A stretch of 40,484 nucleotides of DNA from Bdellovibrionales bacterium RIFOXYD1_FULL_55_31. Lineage in GTDB: Bacteria; Bdellovibrionota; UBA1018. Both the position numbers and the translations under genes were made by a program. Under the pieces are notes generated by a model. The model was not told the DNA's origin, did no database searches, and saw only the letters and a program-made list of their open reading frames with translations. Shown here piece by piece: positions 1 to 11,200 of the stretch. Where the stretch lies: assembly GCA_001770175.1 (NCBI GenBank), contig MEQK01000196.1, positions 1 to 40,484 of the forward strand, read 5' to 3'. Positions within the stretch are counted from its first letter, which is position 1. Each line of letters begins with the position of its first letter.

Positions 1-1
1 A

Positions 2-796
2 GCGCCCATCCAGACTTCCATCAGCTGGCTGATCGACCAGATCACATCGGGTTTTCAAAACTATATCTATCTCTGGAATACGCGCAAGGATAACGCGATA
101 CTTCTCGAGGAAAATCGAAAGCTCCTGAACCTTATCGCAAACCTTCGCGAAACTCAGCAGGAGAACCTCCGTCTGAGAAAGCTGCTTAATTTCGAAGAAA
201 AATTCCATATTGAATCCATTCCCGCCCGCGTGATCGCAAAGGACGTTTCGACGGAGTTCCGCGCGATCCGGATTAACCGCGGCGAACGTTCGGGAGTTCA
301 GAAAAACATGGCCGTGGTGACGAACGAAGGGATAGTCGGCCGCGTGCTCAGAACGACGCCGAATACAGCGGATGTGGTGACGATCCTCGACCTACTCTCC
401 GCGGTTGACGCCATCGATGAACGCTCTCGCGCGCGCGGCGTGGTCGAAGGTCTTACGGACGAAACCTGTCAGCTCCGTTACGTGCTCAGAACCGATGACA
501 TCCAGATCGGCGACGTCCTGATTTCAGGTGCTCTTGGCGGAATTTTCCCGAAAGGTGTCCCGATCGGACTCGTGTCCAAAGTCAATCGAAAGCCCTTTGG
601 GATCTCTCAGGAGGTCGAAGTCCGGCCCAGCGTGGATTTTTCGAAACTCGAAGAGGTGCTTGTCGTCACCAATGCCAGCAGTGAGTTTATTACCGCGGCG
701 AATCCAGGATCCTCCGCGACCTCAACCGCCCCGCTCTCGCCGCAAAAACCCGCGCAAACGACCACCCAAACCTTAAAAGGAGCGACCAGTCAATGA
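2..796 (+). CDS. mreC: MreC, rod shape-determining protein (5' end outside window)
   Basis: The frame is open from base 2 with no start, so the N-terminal part lies outside the window. MreC is a periplasmic protein anchored by one N-terminal membrane segment that links the MreB cytoskeleton to the PBP2/RodA elongation machinery. What is visible is a Leu/Glu/Asn-rich coiled coil (bases 90-200), then the beta-barrel core with the family-typical stretches PARVIAKD, GVQKNMAVVT and GIVGRV. The last ~40 residues are a low-complexity Ser/Thr/Pro/Gln tail, longer than needed for the fold. The stop codon overlaps the mreD start as ATGA, so the two are probably translationally coupled. Family assignment is firm from sequence and neighbours (mreD, mrdA, rodA); mreB is presumably upstream but cannot be seen. 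Confidence 0.93.
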   Translation, partial: APIQTSISWLIDQITSGFQNYIYLWNTRKDNAILLEENRKLLNLIANLRETQQENLRLRKLLNFEEKFHIESIPARVIAKDVSTEFRAIRINRGERSGVQKNMAVVTNEGIVGRVLRTTPNTADVVTILDLLSAVDAIDERSRARGVVEGLTDETCQLRYVLRTDDIQIGDVLISGALGGIFPKGVPIGLVSKVNRKPFGISQEVEVRPSVDFSKLEEVLVVTNASSEFITAANPGSSATSTAPLSPQKPAQTTTQTLKGATSQ

Positions 797-1359
797 CCCG
801 GCTTCTGCTCCGGGCCCTGAACGCCCCCGCACTGATTCTCCTCGTCGCGTTCGGCGTAGCAATCCAGACTTCTCTTTTCGCGTGCTGGCCGCTTTCCTAC
901 TTTCAACCGGACGTCGTGCTGATCGCGGTGATCTGGTGCGCTCTCAGGAGGAACTTCACCGAAGGTGGCATCCTCGTCCTGATTGCGGCCGAGATCGCTG
1001 AAATTCACAGCGCCGCCCCCAGAGGGGTTTTTCACATTACCTACATGCTTCTGTATCTGCTCGTCAGGGGTGCCTCGAAGCTGTTCGTCATTCCCGATCT
1101 CGCGTCCTTCATTATCGTGACTCTCTTCGGCTCCATCTTCTCGAAATTCTCGAATATGACCGTACTTCACTATCTCGCGCCCCACACGAGCCAGTGGAGA
1201 AATACGCTGTTCCTGCTTTTCCCGGGAGCGGCCGTCGAAGGCTTCGCCGCGATCTGGCTCTATCGATGGCTCGAGAAATTCGATGCGCTCACTTTCAAGG
1301 ACAAGCGGACGGAGGAGTCGCTCGAAAACGAGCTACAGCTGCAAGACGAAGGATTTTAG
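793..1359 (+). CDS. mreD: MreD, rod shape-determining membrane protein
   Basis: This 188-residue protein is strongly hydrophobic, with about five membrane segments (for example ILLVAFGVAIQTSLF and VVLIAVIWCAL near the start). It fits the size and polytopic character of MreD, an inner-membrane component of the elongasome that works with MreC. MreD sequences diverge, so the call rests on length, hydrophobicity, the PDVVLIAVIW stretch typical of the family, and position between mreC and mrdA. Its ATG overlaps the mreC stop by four bases, and its TAG stop directly abuts the mrdA ATG with no spacer, as expected in one translationally coupled operon. The C-terminus is charged and presumably cytoplasmic. 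Confidence 0.88.
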   Translation: MTRLLLRALNAPALILLVAFGVAIQTSLFACWPLSYFQPDVVLIAVIWCALRRNFTEGGILVLIAAEIAEIHSAAPRGVFHITYMLLYLLVRGASKLFVIPDLASFIIVTLFGSIFSKFSNMTVLHYLAPHTSQWRNTLFLLFPGAAVEGFAAIWLYRWLEKFDALTFKDKRTEESLENELQLQDEGF

Positions 1360-3480
1360 ATGGCTTTTCTCGGACAGGAAGAACAGATCAGGGAGTTTCA
1401 GGATCGATTCCGGTATCTCTACGCGGCCGTGTTTCTGGTGATCGGCCTCCTCCTTTCGCGGCTCGTCTACCTCCAGATCCTGAACGGCGAGAAAATGCGC
1501 CAGTATTCCGAGGAAAACCGAATCAAGCGGGTCAAAATCGCAGCACCTCGCGGGATGATCTTCGATCGCAACAGGACGCTGCTGATCGACAACCGCCCCG
1601 CCTTCGATCTTGAGATCATTCCTCAATACCTCCGTGAATCGCGGCAGACGGACCAGGTTCTCGGGATGCTTTCCAAACTGATCAAAATGCCCAAGGAAGA
1701 GATCCAGGGTATTTTGGAAAAAGCGCGCGGCCAACCCTCCTTCATGCCCGTCAAAATCAAACCGGATCTGACCCGCGACGAAGTTGCGGCGATCGAAGTC
1801 TGGAAGATCTCCATGCCCGGCGTCGAAGTGAAGGAGGAAATCAAGCGCACGAATATCTACGGAGATATTGCCGCCCACCTTTTGGGGTACATCGGCGAGG
1901 TGAATTCAGCCGAACTGCCGATCCTGAATAAGACCGCTCAGAAATATAAGCTCGGCGACAGCATCGGGAAGTTCGGCCTCGAACAGCGGATGGAAGACAC
2001 CCTTCGGGGAATCGATGGCGAGGAGATCAAGGAAGTCGACGCCCTCGGCCGCGTGAAGCTCGCAAAAGGCAAGGGCCGCGTCCTGGAGAACAACGCGGGG
2101 AAGCCGGCCAAACCGGGCAAGAACCTGATTCTGACGATCGATCAGGATCTGCAGCTCGCGGCAGCCAAGGCCTTTGGCGACAAAATCGGCGCGCTCGTCG
2201 CCGTCGATCCGAGAAATGGCGAGGTTCTCGCCATGATCTCGCGGCCCTCGTTCGACCCGACTGAGTTTTCACGCGGGATTCCCACCGCAATCTGGAACAA
2301 GCTTCTCACGAACGAAAACCACCCGCTTCGCGATAAAACAATTCAGGATCATTATTCGCCCGGTTCGGTGTTCAAGACCGTCACGGCGGTCGCCGGCCTG
2401 GAAGAAGGCGTGATTGACGAAAAGAGCACCTTCCGCTGTACCGGCTCGATTCGGGTCGGTAACCGCGTCTATCACTGCCATCTGAAGAGAGGGCACGGGG
2501 AAATCAACGTGGTCACGGCGCTGACGCAAAGTTGTGACGTATTTTTCTACCGAGTAGCCCAGAAATTAAAGAGCGTCGACGACCTCGCCAAATGGGCAAG
2601 ACATCTCGGAATCGGCAGTAAAACAGGCATCAGCCTGGCGCGAGAAGTCCCCGGCCTGATCCCGACGGAAGAATGGAAGATGAAACGCTTCGGCCAACCC
2701 TGGAACGGCGGCGAAACCGTAAGCGTCGCGATCGGCCAGAGCTTCGTTCTCACGACAGCGATCCAGCTCGCAAACACGTATGCCGCCATCGGGAACGGTG
2801 GAACACATTACCGGCCTTATATCGTGAAATCGATCGAGTCCTACGACGGACGGGTGGTCAAGGAGTTCCAACCTGAAATATTGGGCACCCATGAGCTTTC
2901 CCCGAAGACGGTCGAACTTGTAAAACAAGGCCTCTGGGGCGTTATCAATAGCCCGCACGGGACGGCCTATCACCAGAGGCTGCCGGGCATGGATTTCACC
3001 GGAAAGACCGGAACCGTCCAGATCATGCGCCTTTCGGCGGACAAGATTTACCAGAAATGCGAAAACATGAAATTCAGGGAACGTCACAACGGGGTATTCG
3101 TCGGCTTCGCGCCGCTGAAAGATCCGGTAATCGCGGTCGCCGTTATCGGCGAGCACGTCTGCCATGGCTCGACAGGCGCGGCCCCGGTCGCCCGGGCGGT
3201 GGTCAAAACGTACCTTGAAAAATACTATCCCGATCTCTACAGCGAAAAAGCCGTCGCGGCGCGCCTGAAAGCCCATGGGCAGGCCACTTTCGTCCCGCCA
3301 CCGCCTAAACGAGTCGATCCCGAGGACGAGGATGTCGTCATCAATGACGACAACGTTCCGGCCTCCGATCTCGGCGCGCCGCATGTCCCGCCAGGCCTTC
3401 CGCCGAGCCCCCCCAAACCAACCCGCGATACTTCGCGGGATGCGCTTCCGGATTCTGCCGTGGATAATGAAGATGAATGA
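1360..3480 (+). CDS. mrdA: Penicillin-binding protein 2, elongation transpeptidase
   Basis: This is a class B PBP, the D,D-transpeptidase that cross-links peptidoglycan during side-wall growth with RodA. It has an N-terminal membrane anchor (about residues 21-42, FLVIGLLLSRLVYLQIL), a PBP dimerisation domain beginning with the typical APRGMIFDRN, then the transpeptidase domain. The three active-site motifs are all visible: SVFK (Ser336 nucleophile, Lys339), SCD (Ser391-Asp393, the SxD variant usual in PBP2) and KTGT (Lys549-Thr552). At 706 residues it is longer than typical PBP2 (~630), the extra length being a Pro-rich, acidic C-terminal tail from about residue 640 that would lie in the periplasm. 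It follows mreD without a gap and is 27 bases before rodA, its usual partner. Confidence 0.96.
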   Translation: MAFLGQEEQIREFQDRFRYLYAAVFLVIGLLLSRLVYLQILNGEKMRQYSEENRIKRVKIAAPRGMIFDRNRTLLIDNRPAFDLEIIPQYLRESRQTDQVLGMLSKLIKMPKEEIQGILEKARGQPSFMPVKIKPDLTRDEVAAIEVWKISMPGVEVKEEIKRTNIYGDIAAHLLGYIGEVNSAELPILNKTAQKYKLGDSIGKFGLEQRMEDTLRGIDGEEIKEVDALGRVKLAKGKGRVLENNAGKPAKPGKNLILTIDQDLQLAAAKAFGDKIGALVAVDPRNGEVLAMISRPSFDPTEFSRGIPTAIWNKLLTNENHPLRDKTIQDHYSPGSVFKTVTAVAGLEEGVIDEKSTFRCTGSIRVGNRVYHCHLKRGHGEINVVTALTQSCDVFFYRVAQKLKSVDDLAKWARHLGIGSKTGISLAREVPGLIPTEEWKMKRFGQPWNGGETVSVAIGQSFVLTTAIQLANTYAAIGNGGTHYRPYIVKSIESYDGRVVKEFQPEILGTHELSPKTVELVKQGLWGVINSPHGTAYHQRLPGMDFTGKTGTVQIMRLSADKIYQKCENMKFRERHNGVFVGFAPLKDPVIAVAVIGEHVCHGSTGAAPVARAVVKTYLEKYYPDLYSEKAVAARLKAHGQATFVPPPPKRVDPEDEDVVINDDNVPASDLGAPHVPPGLPPSPPKPTRDTSRDALPDSAVDNEDE

Positions 3481-3507
3481 CGACGAAACCCTGAGAGGTC
3501 GAGGATT

Positions 3508-4665
3508 ATGAATCACTCCTGGATGGAAACCCCCGAAAGCCCCGATCCTTCGAGCACGATGCGGGTCGGTCTGTATGAAGAAGAGTTCAAGAAATTCAAC
3601 TGGAGCCTTTTGATTATCGCACTTACGCTCATCGGAATCGGGATTTTCAACCTGATCAGCGCGACCGGAGTCCAGGACAAGTCACTCGGACTTTATAAGA
3701 ACCAGCTCCTCTGGTGCGGGCTTGGCTTGGCCCTGACCGCATTGATTCTGTTGCCGCATTATTCCGTCTTCTCGCGACTGGCTTACGTCATTTACTTCGC
3801 CAATCTCCTGCTGCTCGTCGGCGTTCTTGTGTTCGGGAAGTCCTCACTGGGCGCCAAGCGCTGGATCGGGATCGGCGCGTTCAGAATTCAGCCCTCCGAG
3901 TTCATGAAGCTCTCGCTCGTGATCTGCCTTGCAAAGTATTTCGAGACGGATCGAACGGTCGGGGGCTACGGTTTCAAGGATCTGCTCCTGCCAGGTCTCC
4001 TGGTGATGATACCCGCCGGCCTCATCATGGTACAACCGGACCTCGGGACCGCTCTGACCATCCTGGCCACGTTCGTGACGATGATGCTTTTCATGAGAGT
4101 CCGGACTCGCACTCTTGTGATTATCGGCATTTGTTGCGCGGTCGCCCTGCCCACCATCTACAAATTCGGGCTGAAACCATACCAGCGGCAACGTATTATT
4201 TCCTTTCTCGACCCGATGGCCGATCCGAAGGGCTCCGGATACAATTCCATTCAATCGATGATCGCGGTCGGGAGCGGCCAGTTACTCGGGAAAGGATATA
4301 AAAAAGGCACCCAGAGTCAGCTCAAGTTCCTGCCGGAACATCACACTGATTTTATTTTTTCCGTCTTTAGCGAGGAACATGGTTTTGTCGGCTGCGCGAT
4401 TGTGCTGGCGCTATATCTCGGTCTTTTGCTGAACGGACTTTCTGTCGCCTACCAGTCGCACGACAAATTCGGCCTGCTGCTCGCGCTTGGAATCGTGACA
4501 GTCTTTTTCTGGCACATCTTTGTAAATATGGGGATGGTCATGGGTCTTCTACCGATTGTCGGAGTTCCACTTCCGTTTCTGAGTTACGGAGGATCGTCGC
4601 TGGTGACCTCCATTCTCGGAATCGCCATCCTTACGAACATCGCAAATAAAAAATTCATGTTCTAA
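3508..4665 (+). CDS. rodA: RodA, SEDS peptidoglycan glycosyltransferase
   Basis: RodA is the SEDS-family enzyme that polymerises lipid II into glycan strands in the elongation complex with PBP2. The 385-residue protein has about ten membrane segments and the family signatures: [21 protein letters not shown] (containing the conserved catalytic-region Asp), [28 protein letters not shown] and the C-terminal [11 protein letters not shown]. The length is normal. The soluble N-terminal extension of about 30 residues (through [15 protein letters not shown]) is longer than in E. coli RodA; a later ATG at Met19 is an alternative start, but the first ATG has a GAGG-containing ribosome site. It is the last clear elongation gene of the operon. 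Confidence 0.96.
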   Translation: MNHSWMETPESPDPSSTMRVGLYEEEFKKFNWSLLIIALTLIGIGIFNLISATGVQDKSLGLYKNQLLWCGLGLALTALILLPHYSVFSRLAYVIYFANLLLLVGVLVFGKSSLGAKRWIGIGAFRIQPSEFMKLSLVICLAKYFETDRTVGGYGFKDLLLPGLLVMIPAGLIMVQPDLGTALTILATFVTMMLFMRVRTRTLVIIGICCAVALPTIYKFGLKPYQRQRIISFLDPMADPKGSGYNSIQSMIAVGSGQLLGKGYKKGTQSQLKFLPEHHTDFIFSVFSEEHGFVGCAIVLALYLGLLLNGLSVAYQSHDKFGLLLALGIVTVFFWHIFVNMGMVMGLLPIVGVPLPFLSYGGSSLVTSILGIAILTNIANKKFMF

Positions 4666-4680
4666 CGGGCGTTCTGAAGT

Positions 4681-4697
4681 GTTACCATTCCGGTAAC
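4681..4697. repeat. Short inverted repeat after rodA
   Basis: GTTACC and GGTAAC form a perfect 6-bp stem around a 5-base loop, between the rodA stop and the next ribosome site. No T-run follows, so it is not a convincing terminator. It could be an mRNA-processing hairpin or chance. Confidence 0.3.
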
Positions 4698-4715
4698 GTC
4701 AAAAGGGGGCTCAAA

Positions 4716-5057
4716 ATGAATGAGTTTTCGAGCATTTCGTGCATCAGGTGGATTGCATTTGCCACGGCTGTCGTGGGCATGGGAATCAGCATGCCGAGCT
4801 GCCCGGGACAACAGGCCATGCAACAGCAACTTGAGACGCTCCAAACGAGCAATGCTGACTTGTCAAAACGAGTTCAGTCCCTCGAAGGGACACTGAGAAC
4901 CACGACGAACGAAATGACTCAGATCAAACAACTCCTGACCCAGATCACGGGAGCCATCCAAGCTCAAAAGACGAGCATCGATCAGCTCAATACGACGGTC
5001 GGACATCTGCAGAGTTCAAAAGGGTCGCGAGCGACCCCGACCAAACGAAGACGATAA
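4716..5057 (+). CDS. Small exported coiled-coil protein (possible lipoprotein)
   Basis: This 113-residue protein was not recognised as a named family. It begins with a signal-like hydrophobic stretch (about residues 10-28) ending in MPSC, a weak lipobox with Cys29 as the possible lipidation site. The rest is a heptad-like coiled coil (LETLQTSNADLSKRVQSLEG and onward) rich in Gln, Thr and Leu, with a basic C-terminus RATPTKRRR. The pattern resembles Lpp-like or YbgF-N-terminal-like trimeric coiled coils in the envelope, but this is only a structural analogy. A good ribosome site (AAAAGGGGG) sits eight bases before the ATG. It lies 50 bases after rodA with a small inverted repeat between, so it may be cotranscribed with the rod-shape operon. 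Confidence 0.7.
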   Translation: MNEFSSISCIRWIAFATAVVGMGISMPSCPGQQAMQQQLETLQTSNADLSKRVQSLEGTLRTTTNEMTQIKQLLTQITGAIQAQKTSIDQLNTTVGHLQSSKGSRATPTKRRR

Positions 5058-5154
5058 CTCCACGCCCAAGAGTGCTGAATTCTTATATCTTGTCAAATTT
5101 TAACAATTAAGGATTTTCACACTCAAAACAGATAGTTGCCGCAACATTCTTAAT

Positions 5155-5183
5155 TTTATTTAACTTCGACTCAGTGCTAAAAT
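5155..5183 (+). promoter_or_regulatory. Possible promoter for the giant lipoprotein gene
   Basis: The AT-rich spacer 5058-5242 holds a TAAAAT -10-like hexamer (5178-5183) 17 bases after TTTATT (5155-5160). The -10 matches five of six consensus positions and the -35 is weak. The abrupt AT-richness against GC-rich surroundings is the main support. Confidence 0.3.
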
Positions 5184-5242
5184 AGCCTAAGAGGATCACA
5201 TCTTAAGCGATTTTTGCCGAACGTTATATGAGGCGGAGTTTG

Positions 5243-8200
5243 ATGCTCAGATATTTTCGACCCGAAATCGGGTTTCTAGTTTTGCTTGCGACGCTTGGGG
5301 CCGGGTGCGTCAACCCGGTCAGCCCGCCCGGAGCGCAGTCCCTTGTGGCCACGAAAGGGCCACCGATGCAGCTCCAGTATGCAACTAGCCCGGCGAATTA
5401 CCCTCAAACTATCGAAATCACTCCAAACACCCTGAGCGCCCAAGGTCAGATTGATCGCCTCTCAATTCGCCCAGCAACACTTCCGGACGGACTCACGTTC
5501 GACAGCGCCACCGGAACGATTTCGGGAACTCCCACGCAAATCACGCCAGCAACCGAGTACATTGTCACGGCTTACAACGGCTACGGCTCGAATTTTACCC
5601 GACTCGTGATCGCGATCACCGATATCCCTCCCGTCATGAGTTACGCGGGAGACACTACCCTGGTTTACAACATCGGCGTTCCAATCGCGCCGATAACCCC
5701 CACCCTCAGCGGCGGTCCAGCGACCGATTGCCTGGCGTATCCACCGCTCCCAGAAGGCCTTACCGTCTCCCCGACTTGCGAAATCTCGGGGACCCCGACT
5801 GAAAGCGAAACAGCCGCCAATCATTTCGTTTTCGCGGTCAACTCGGGGGGTTCGTCTTCGATTCTCTTCAACATCACGGTCATCGATAACCCGCCAACGA
5901 TCAGCTATCCAGCGTCGCCGTTCACCTTCTATCGCGGAATCGCACTCACAACGGTCAGCGCCACTGCGGGTGGCGGGGAAATCACGTCTTGTGCGGCCGC
6001 GCCCAGCTTGCCTGCGGGCCTGACGCTCGGAGCCGATTGCGCCATCTCGGGCATACCGAGTAACCTCCTGGCCGCCACTCCACACACGATTACAGCGACA
6101 AACAACGGTGGGTCCGCGAGTGCCGGGATAAGTATCGCGATCCAGGATCTGGTTCCGGACATCAGCTTTTCAGGAACTCCGTTCACGTTTACCAAAGGAA
6201 CAGCGATCGCCGCGCTGATTCCGACCAACGATGGAGGCATCATCGACAGCTGTACTCCGACCCCCGCACTTCCGGCTGGACTGGCGCTTTCCGCGAATTG
6301 TCAGATCACCGGAACACCGACCACCGTCGCGGCAGCGACAAACCATGCGATCAAGGCGACAAACGGGGCTGGCAATTCAACCGCGACCATCAACATCAAA
6401 GTTAATGATATCCCTCCGAAATTCAGATATGCTTCGAGCGCGTTCATTTTCCTGAACAGATCCGCGATCACACCGAAAACAGTGACTTCAACCGGCGGTG
6501 CGATTACGGGGTGTTCCTCCAGCCCGGCGCTTCCAGCGGGACTGAGCCTCTCGAGCGACTGCACCCTTTCAGGCACCCCAAGTCAAAGCGCGCCGGCGAC
6601 AACCTATTTGATCACGGGCACAAACAGCGGAGGTTCCGGAACCACAACCATCAGCATTACCGTGCAGGAAATCCCGCCGGTTCTGTCGTTCGCGGGCAGC
6701 CCTTTCACGTTTAACAAGAACGTCCCGATCACCGCGAAGACTCCCGCCAACTCCGGAGGCACTGTCACCGCGTGCACTTCAACGCCACCGTTACCGACAG
6801 GCCTCGTGCTTTCGTCGACTTGCATTATCTCAGGAACCCCCGCGGTCACGAGCGCTGCCACAGCTTACGCCATTACGGGCACCAATTCGGTCGGAAGCTC
6901 GGCACCGAACATTTCCATTACCGTCAACGACACGCCCCCCAATATCACCTACACTGGCAGCCCCTTCAATTTCACGTTGAATTCCCCGATCACCACCTTG
7001 AGCGCGACCAATACGGGCGGAGCCCCCACCTCGTGCTCGATCGCGCCAGCGCTTCCCGCGGGTCTCGCCATTTCCAATTCCGACTGCTCGATTTCCGGGA
7101 CGCCCACCGCGCTCAGCACCGCCGCCGATTACACCATCACGGCGACAAATACGGGCGGATCTTCGACGGCCACCATCAACATCACGGTCAAGGATTCCGC
7201 TCCCGCGATCTCTTATGCCGGAAACCCGTACAACTTTTTCAAGGACAGCGCGATAACAGCTCTCTCTCCCGCGAACACGGGCGGAGCCATTGTTTCCTGC
7301 GCGATCAGCCCTGCGGTTCCCGCAGGCCTGACGTTCTCGGCGACCGATTGTGCCCTGACCGGCACACCCACCGCCGTGACCGCGAGCACGAGCTACACAG
7401 TAACGGCGACGAATTCGGGCGGATCGTCCGCCACCGTTCTGGTCTTCGAAGTCAAGGACGTCGCGCCCACCCTGAGTTACAGTCCTGCCAGCCATATCCT
7501 TGCCAAAGGGGATGCAGTCTCGATCACCGCGACAACCGGAGGCGGAACGATCACCTCATGCAATTCGAGTCCGGGGTTACCCGCAGGCTTTATCATTTCG
7601 AACACGACGTGCAATGTCACCGGGACGGCAAACGCCGTTTCGCCTGCCGCGAGTTACACCATTACGGCGGCGAATTCTGGCGGATCTGTATCCAGCATTC
7701 TCAACATCACCGTCAACGACCTCCTGCCGAACATCAGCTTCGCGGGGAACCCCTTCGAATACCCTTTAAATGTCGCCATAGCGACCTTAACGCCGACGAA
7801 TACCGGCGGCACCGTTGTTTCGTGCGAATCGAGCCCGACACTTCCGGCCGGACTGACCTTGTCGAACACTTGCGTTCTAACGGGGACACCCACGGTACTC
7901 GCGGCAGCTGCCGATTACACGATCATTGCCACGAACTCCGCGGGATCTGATTCCAAGTCGATCAACATCACAGTCAAAGATACCGCACCCACCATCAGCT
8001 ATATCGGAAGCCCGTATACATACACGAGAGGATCGGCGATTCCATTGCTGACACCGACGACAGGTGGCGGCGCGATCGTCTCCTGCGCTTCGAGCCCTGC
8101 ATTACCGGCGGGCTTGAGCCTCTCCTCGGGGTGCATCCTGAGCGGCACTCCGACTGCCATTGCCGCGGCGGCGGACTACACGATCACCGCCACCAATAGC

Positions 8201-11200
8201 GGCGGTTCGAATTCGGCGACCATCAACATCACGATCAAAGATGTCGCCCCGAACATTTCTTACGCTGGGAGTCCGTTCACGCACACCAAAGACGTGACGA
8301 TCGCGTCTCTCACTCCGGCAAACTCCGGTGGAGCAATCGTCTCTTGCAATTCCGTACCGGCATTGCCGGCCGGATTGAGTCTCTCCTCCGGATGCGTCCT
8401 GAGCGGCACTCCGACTGCCATTACCGCAACCGCCGATTACGTGGTCACCGCCACCAACACGGGCGGCACGAGCAGCGCCACGATCAACATCACCGTGAAC
8501 GATGCGAAGCCGGTCATTTCATATGCGGGAAGTCCGTTCGCCTATATCATCAACGGCGCCATTGCAGCCCTGAACGCCTCGAACTCCGGTGGAACGATCA
8601 CGAGTTGCGTTTCAGCCCCGCTTCTCCCGACAGGTCTGGCGATTTCCGCGACTTGCGCGATCACCGGAACACCGACGGCGTTGACCGCAGCCCAAACCTA
8701 TACGATTACCGCTTCCAATACCGGCGGCTCTTCATCATTTGGGATCAGCATTGCCGTAGTCGACGACGCTCCTCTGATCGATTATCTCCCGACTTCGTAT
8801 AACTTCACCTATACCAAAGGCACGGCGATCGACGCGCTCACGCCCAACAACAGCGGTGGCGCGATCACCTCGTGTTCCGCGAGCCCCGCGTTGCCCACGG
8901 GGCTGAGCCTCTCCTCCACCTGTACCCTGTCGGGAACGCCCTCGGCGATCCGAGCGGCGCAGGATTATGCGATTCAAGCCACGAACAGCGGCGGATCCTC
9001 TTCATCCGTGATCACCATCACGGTGAACGATACGGCCCCTGTAATCGCTTACCCGGGCAGCCCTTTTGTTTACACGCTGAATGCGGCGATCGCGACCGTA
9101 ACTCCGACCAATACTGGCGGCGCCATTCTCTCCTGCGCGTCGATTCCATCGCTGCCGGCCGGCCTGAACCTTTCCTCGACATGCGTGATCACCGGCACGC
9201 CAACCGCGCTTAGTACGCAGGCGGATTACACGATTACCGCCACGAATTCGGGCGGGAACTCCTCGGCCGCCGTTCGAATCACGGTCAATGCCACGGCCCC
9301 CGCGATCAGCTATCTCGGGAGTCCCTTTGTTTACGTTAAGAATTCCGCGATTCCGGGACTGAACCCGGCCAACACAGGTGGAACGATCGTATCCTGTGCA
9401 TCAAACCCCGCGCTCCCGGTCGGTTTGAATCTCTCCTCAGTCTGCGTTCTGACGGGAACACCGGCTACGGTAGCCGCCGCCGCGGATTACACGATCACCG
9501 CCACCAATAGCGGCGGTTCAAGCAGCGCGACGATCAATATCAAAGTGAACGATTTGGCCTCAAACCTCAGCTACGCGGGCAGCCCGTTCACTTACACGAG
9601 AAACGCGGCGATCAGCGCGTTAACACCCTCGAACAGCGGCGGGACGATCGTCTCCTGCAACGCGGCTCCGGCGCTTCCGGCCGGGCTGAGCCTTTCCGCG
9701 ACCTGCGTTCTGAGCGGCACGCCCACCGTTTTGGCGGGCGCCGCGGACTATGTCGTCACCGGGACGAATTCGGGAGGGTCCAGCAATGCCACGATCAATA
9801 TCAGGGTTCTCGAACTCGCTCCCAATATCAGCTACACGCCCGATACCCATGCGTTCGTGCTCCGTGAAGCGATCCCGGCCGTTAACCCCACGAATACCGG
9901 TGGGACGATCACTTCCTGCAGCCCCGCTCCGGCGCTTCCGGCCGGGCTAAGCCTCTCAGCGACTTGCGTGATCACGGGTACTCCGAGCGTGACGAGCGGC
10001 GCCTCAAACTACACGATCACCGCGCAAAATTCGGGTGGAAGCTCGACCGCGACCGTGACAATCCGGGTGAAGAACCAGCCGCTGATTCTTTTTTACGGCA
10101 AGACAGCCTTGGGCGGAGGTTTCAACGGCACCGCACCGCTCTCCGCGAATATCTGGAAAACAACCGCGGATGGCCAAACCCGTTCATCCCTGACCTCAAT
10201 GCCCAACCTCGGACGCGATTCCATTTATCCGTCTTTCTCGGCATCCGGCGCCAAGGTCCTTTACTGCTCAAAACGCGCCCTCGACGGCACGGTAGGCAGC
10301 CCGGCAAACGGGTCGTACGACATCTGGACGGCGACTTCGACCGGAGCCAGCCCGACCGGTATTACCGCGAATACGAATAATAATCGCGACAGCGATGACC
10401 CGCCGGTCTTTTCACCGGATGGTACGAAAGTCGTGTTCGCTTCCAAAACATCCCTGAACGGACTTCCTGACGGAAACCCGGCAAGCCTCTCTTATAACAT
10501 CTGGATCATGGATGCCGACGGATTGAATAAAGCCGCCTTGACCGCAAACAGCGTCGCGGGTCTCGATAGCCGGGCGCCGGTTTTCTCGCCCGATGGGATG
10601 ACGATCTACTTCCACTCGAAAACGGCACTGGACGGCTCGAATAATGGAACGGCCGCGAACTCATTCAATATCTGGAAAATCAATCGCGACGGGACCGGAA
10701 AAACGAAGCTCACTAACGAAACACTGGCGGCAAAAGACTGCACGGAACCGTCCGTTTCACCCGATGGGTTGACACTAATCTATGTATCAAAGGCCGATAT
10801 AGGAATGACGCCGGCAAGCTCCACGAATATATGGAAGATGAACGTTGATGGGACAGAACGTACCGCACTCACGATTAACACCAACGCGGCAATGGACAGC
10901 AAGAACCCGCATTATTCCAGCGACGGCAGCGAGATCGTCTTCGCCTCGAAGATGAACGTGAATGCCGCCGCGGTCAGTTCATTCAATATCTGGAAGATGG
11001 CGTCGACGGGCGCCAGTCAGGTCGCGCTGACCACGAACAACGCTGCCGCGCTCGACAGCGATTCGCCGAACTTCTCCCCTGACGACGCCAGAATCGCCTT
11101 CATTTCGAAAATGAACGTTCTCGGCACAGCCGCGAGTTCGACGAATCTATGGGTCATGAACTCCGATGGCACCGGACAGACGGCCATCACGCAGAATACG

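Noticed and set aside
2566-3516. 316-aa minus-strand ORF within mrdA
   Set aside because: It is antisense to the PBP2 transpeptidase domain, whose motifs are complete.
6772-7950. 392-aa plus-strand ORF inside the giant lipoprotein gene
   Set aside because: It is an alternate frame kept open by the 261-bp repeat composition; the translation is rich in His/Arg/Gln with no domain, and the main frame has a clear signal and conserved repeats.
5378-10081. Possible CRISPR-like or satellite array
   Set aside because: The ~261-bp units are coding, in frame and diverged, with no short repeat-spacer structure.
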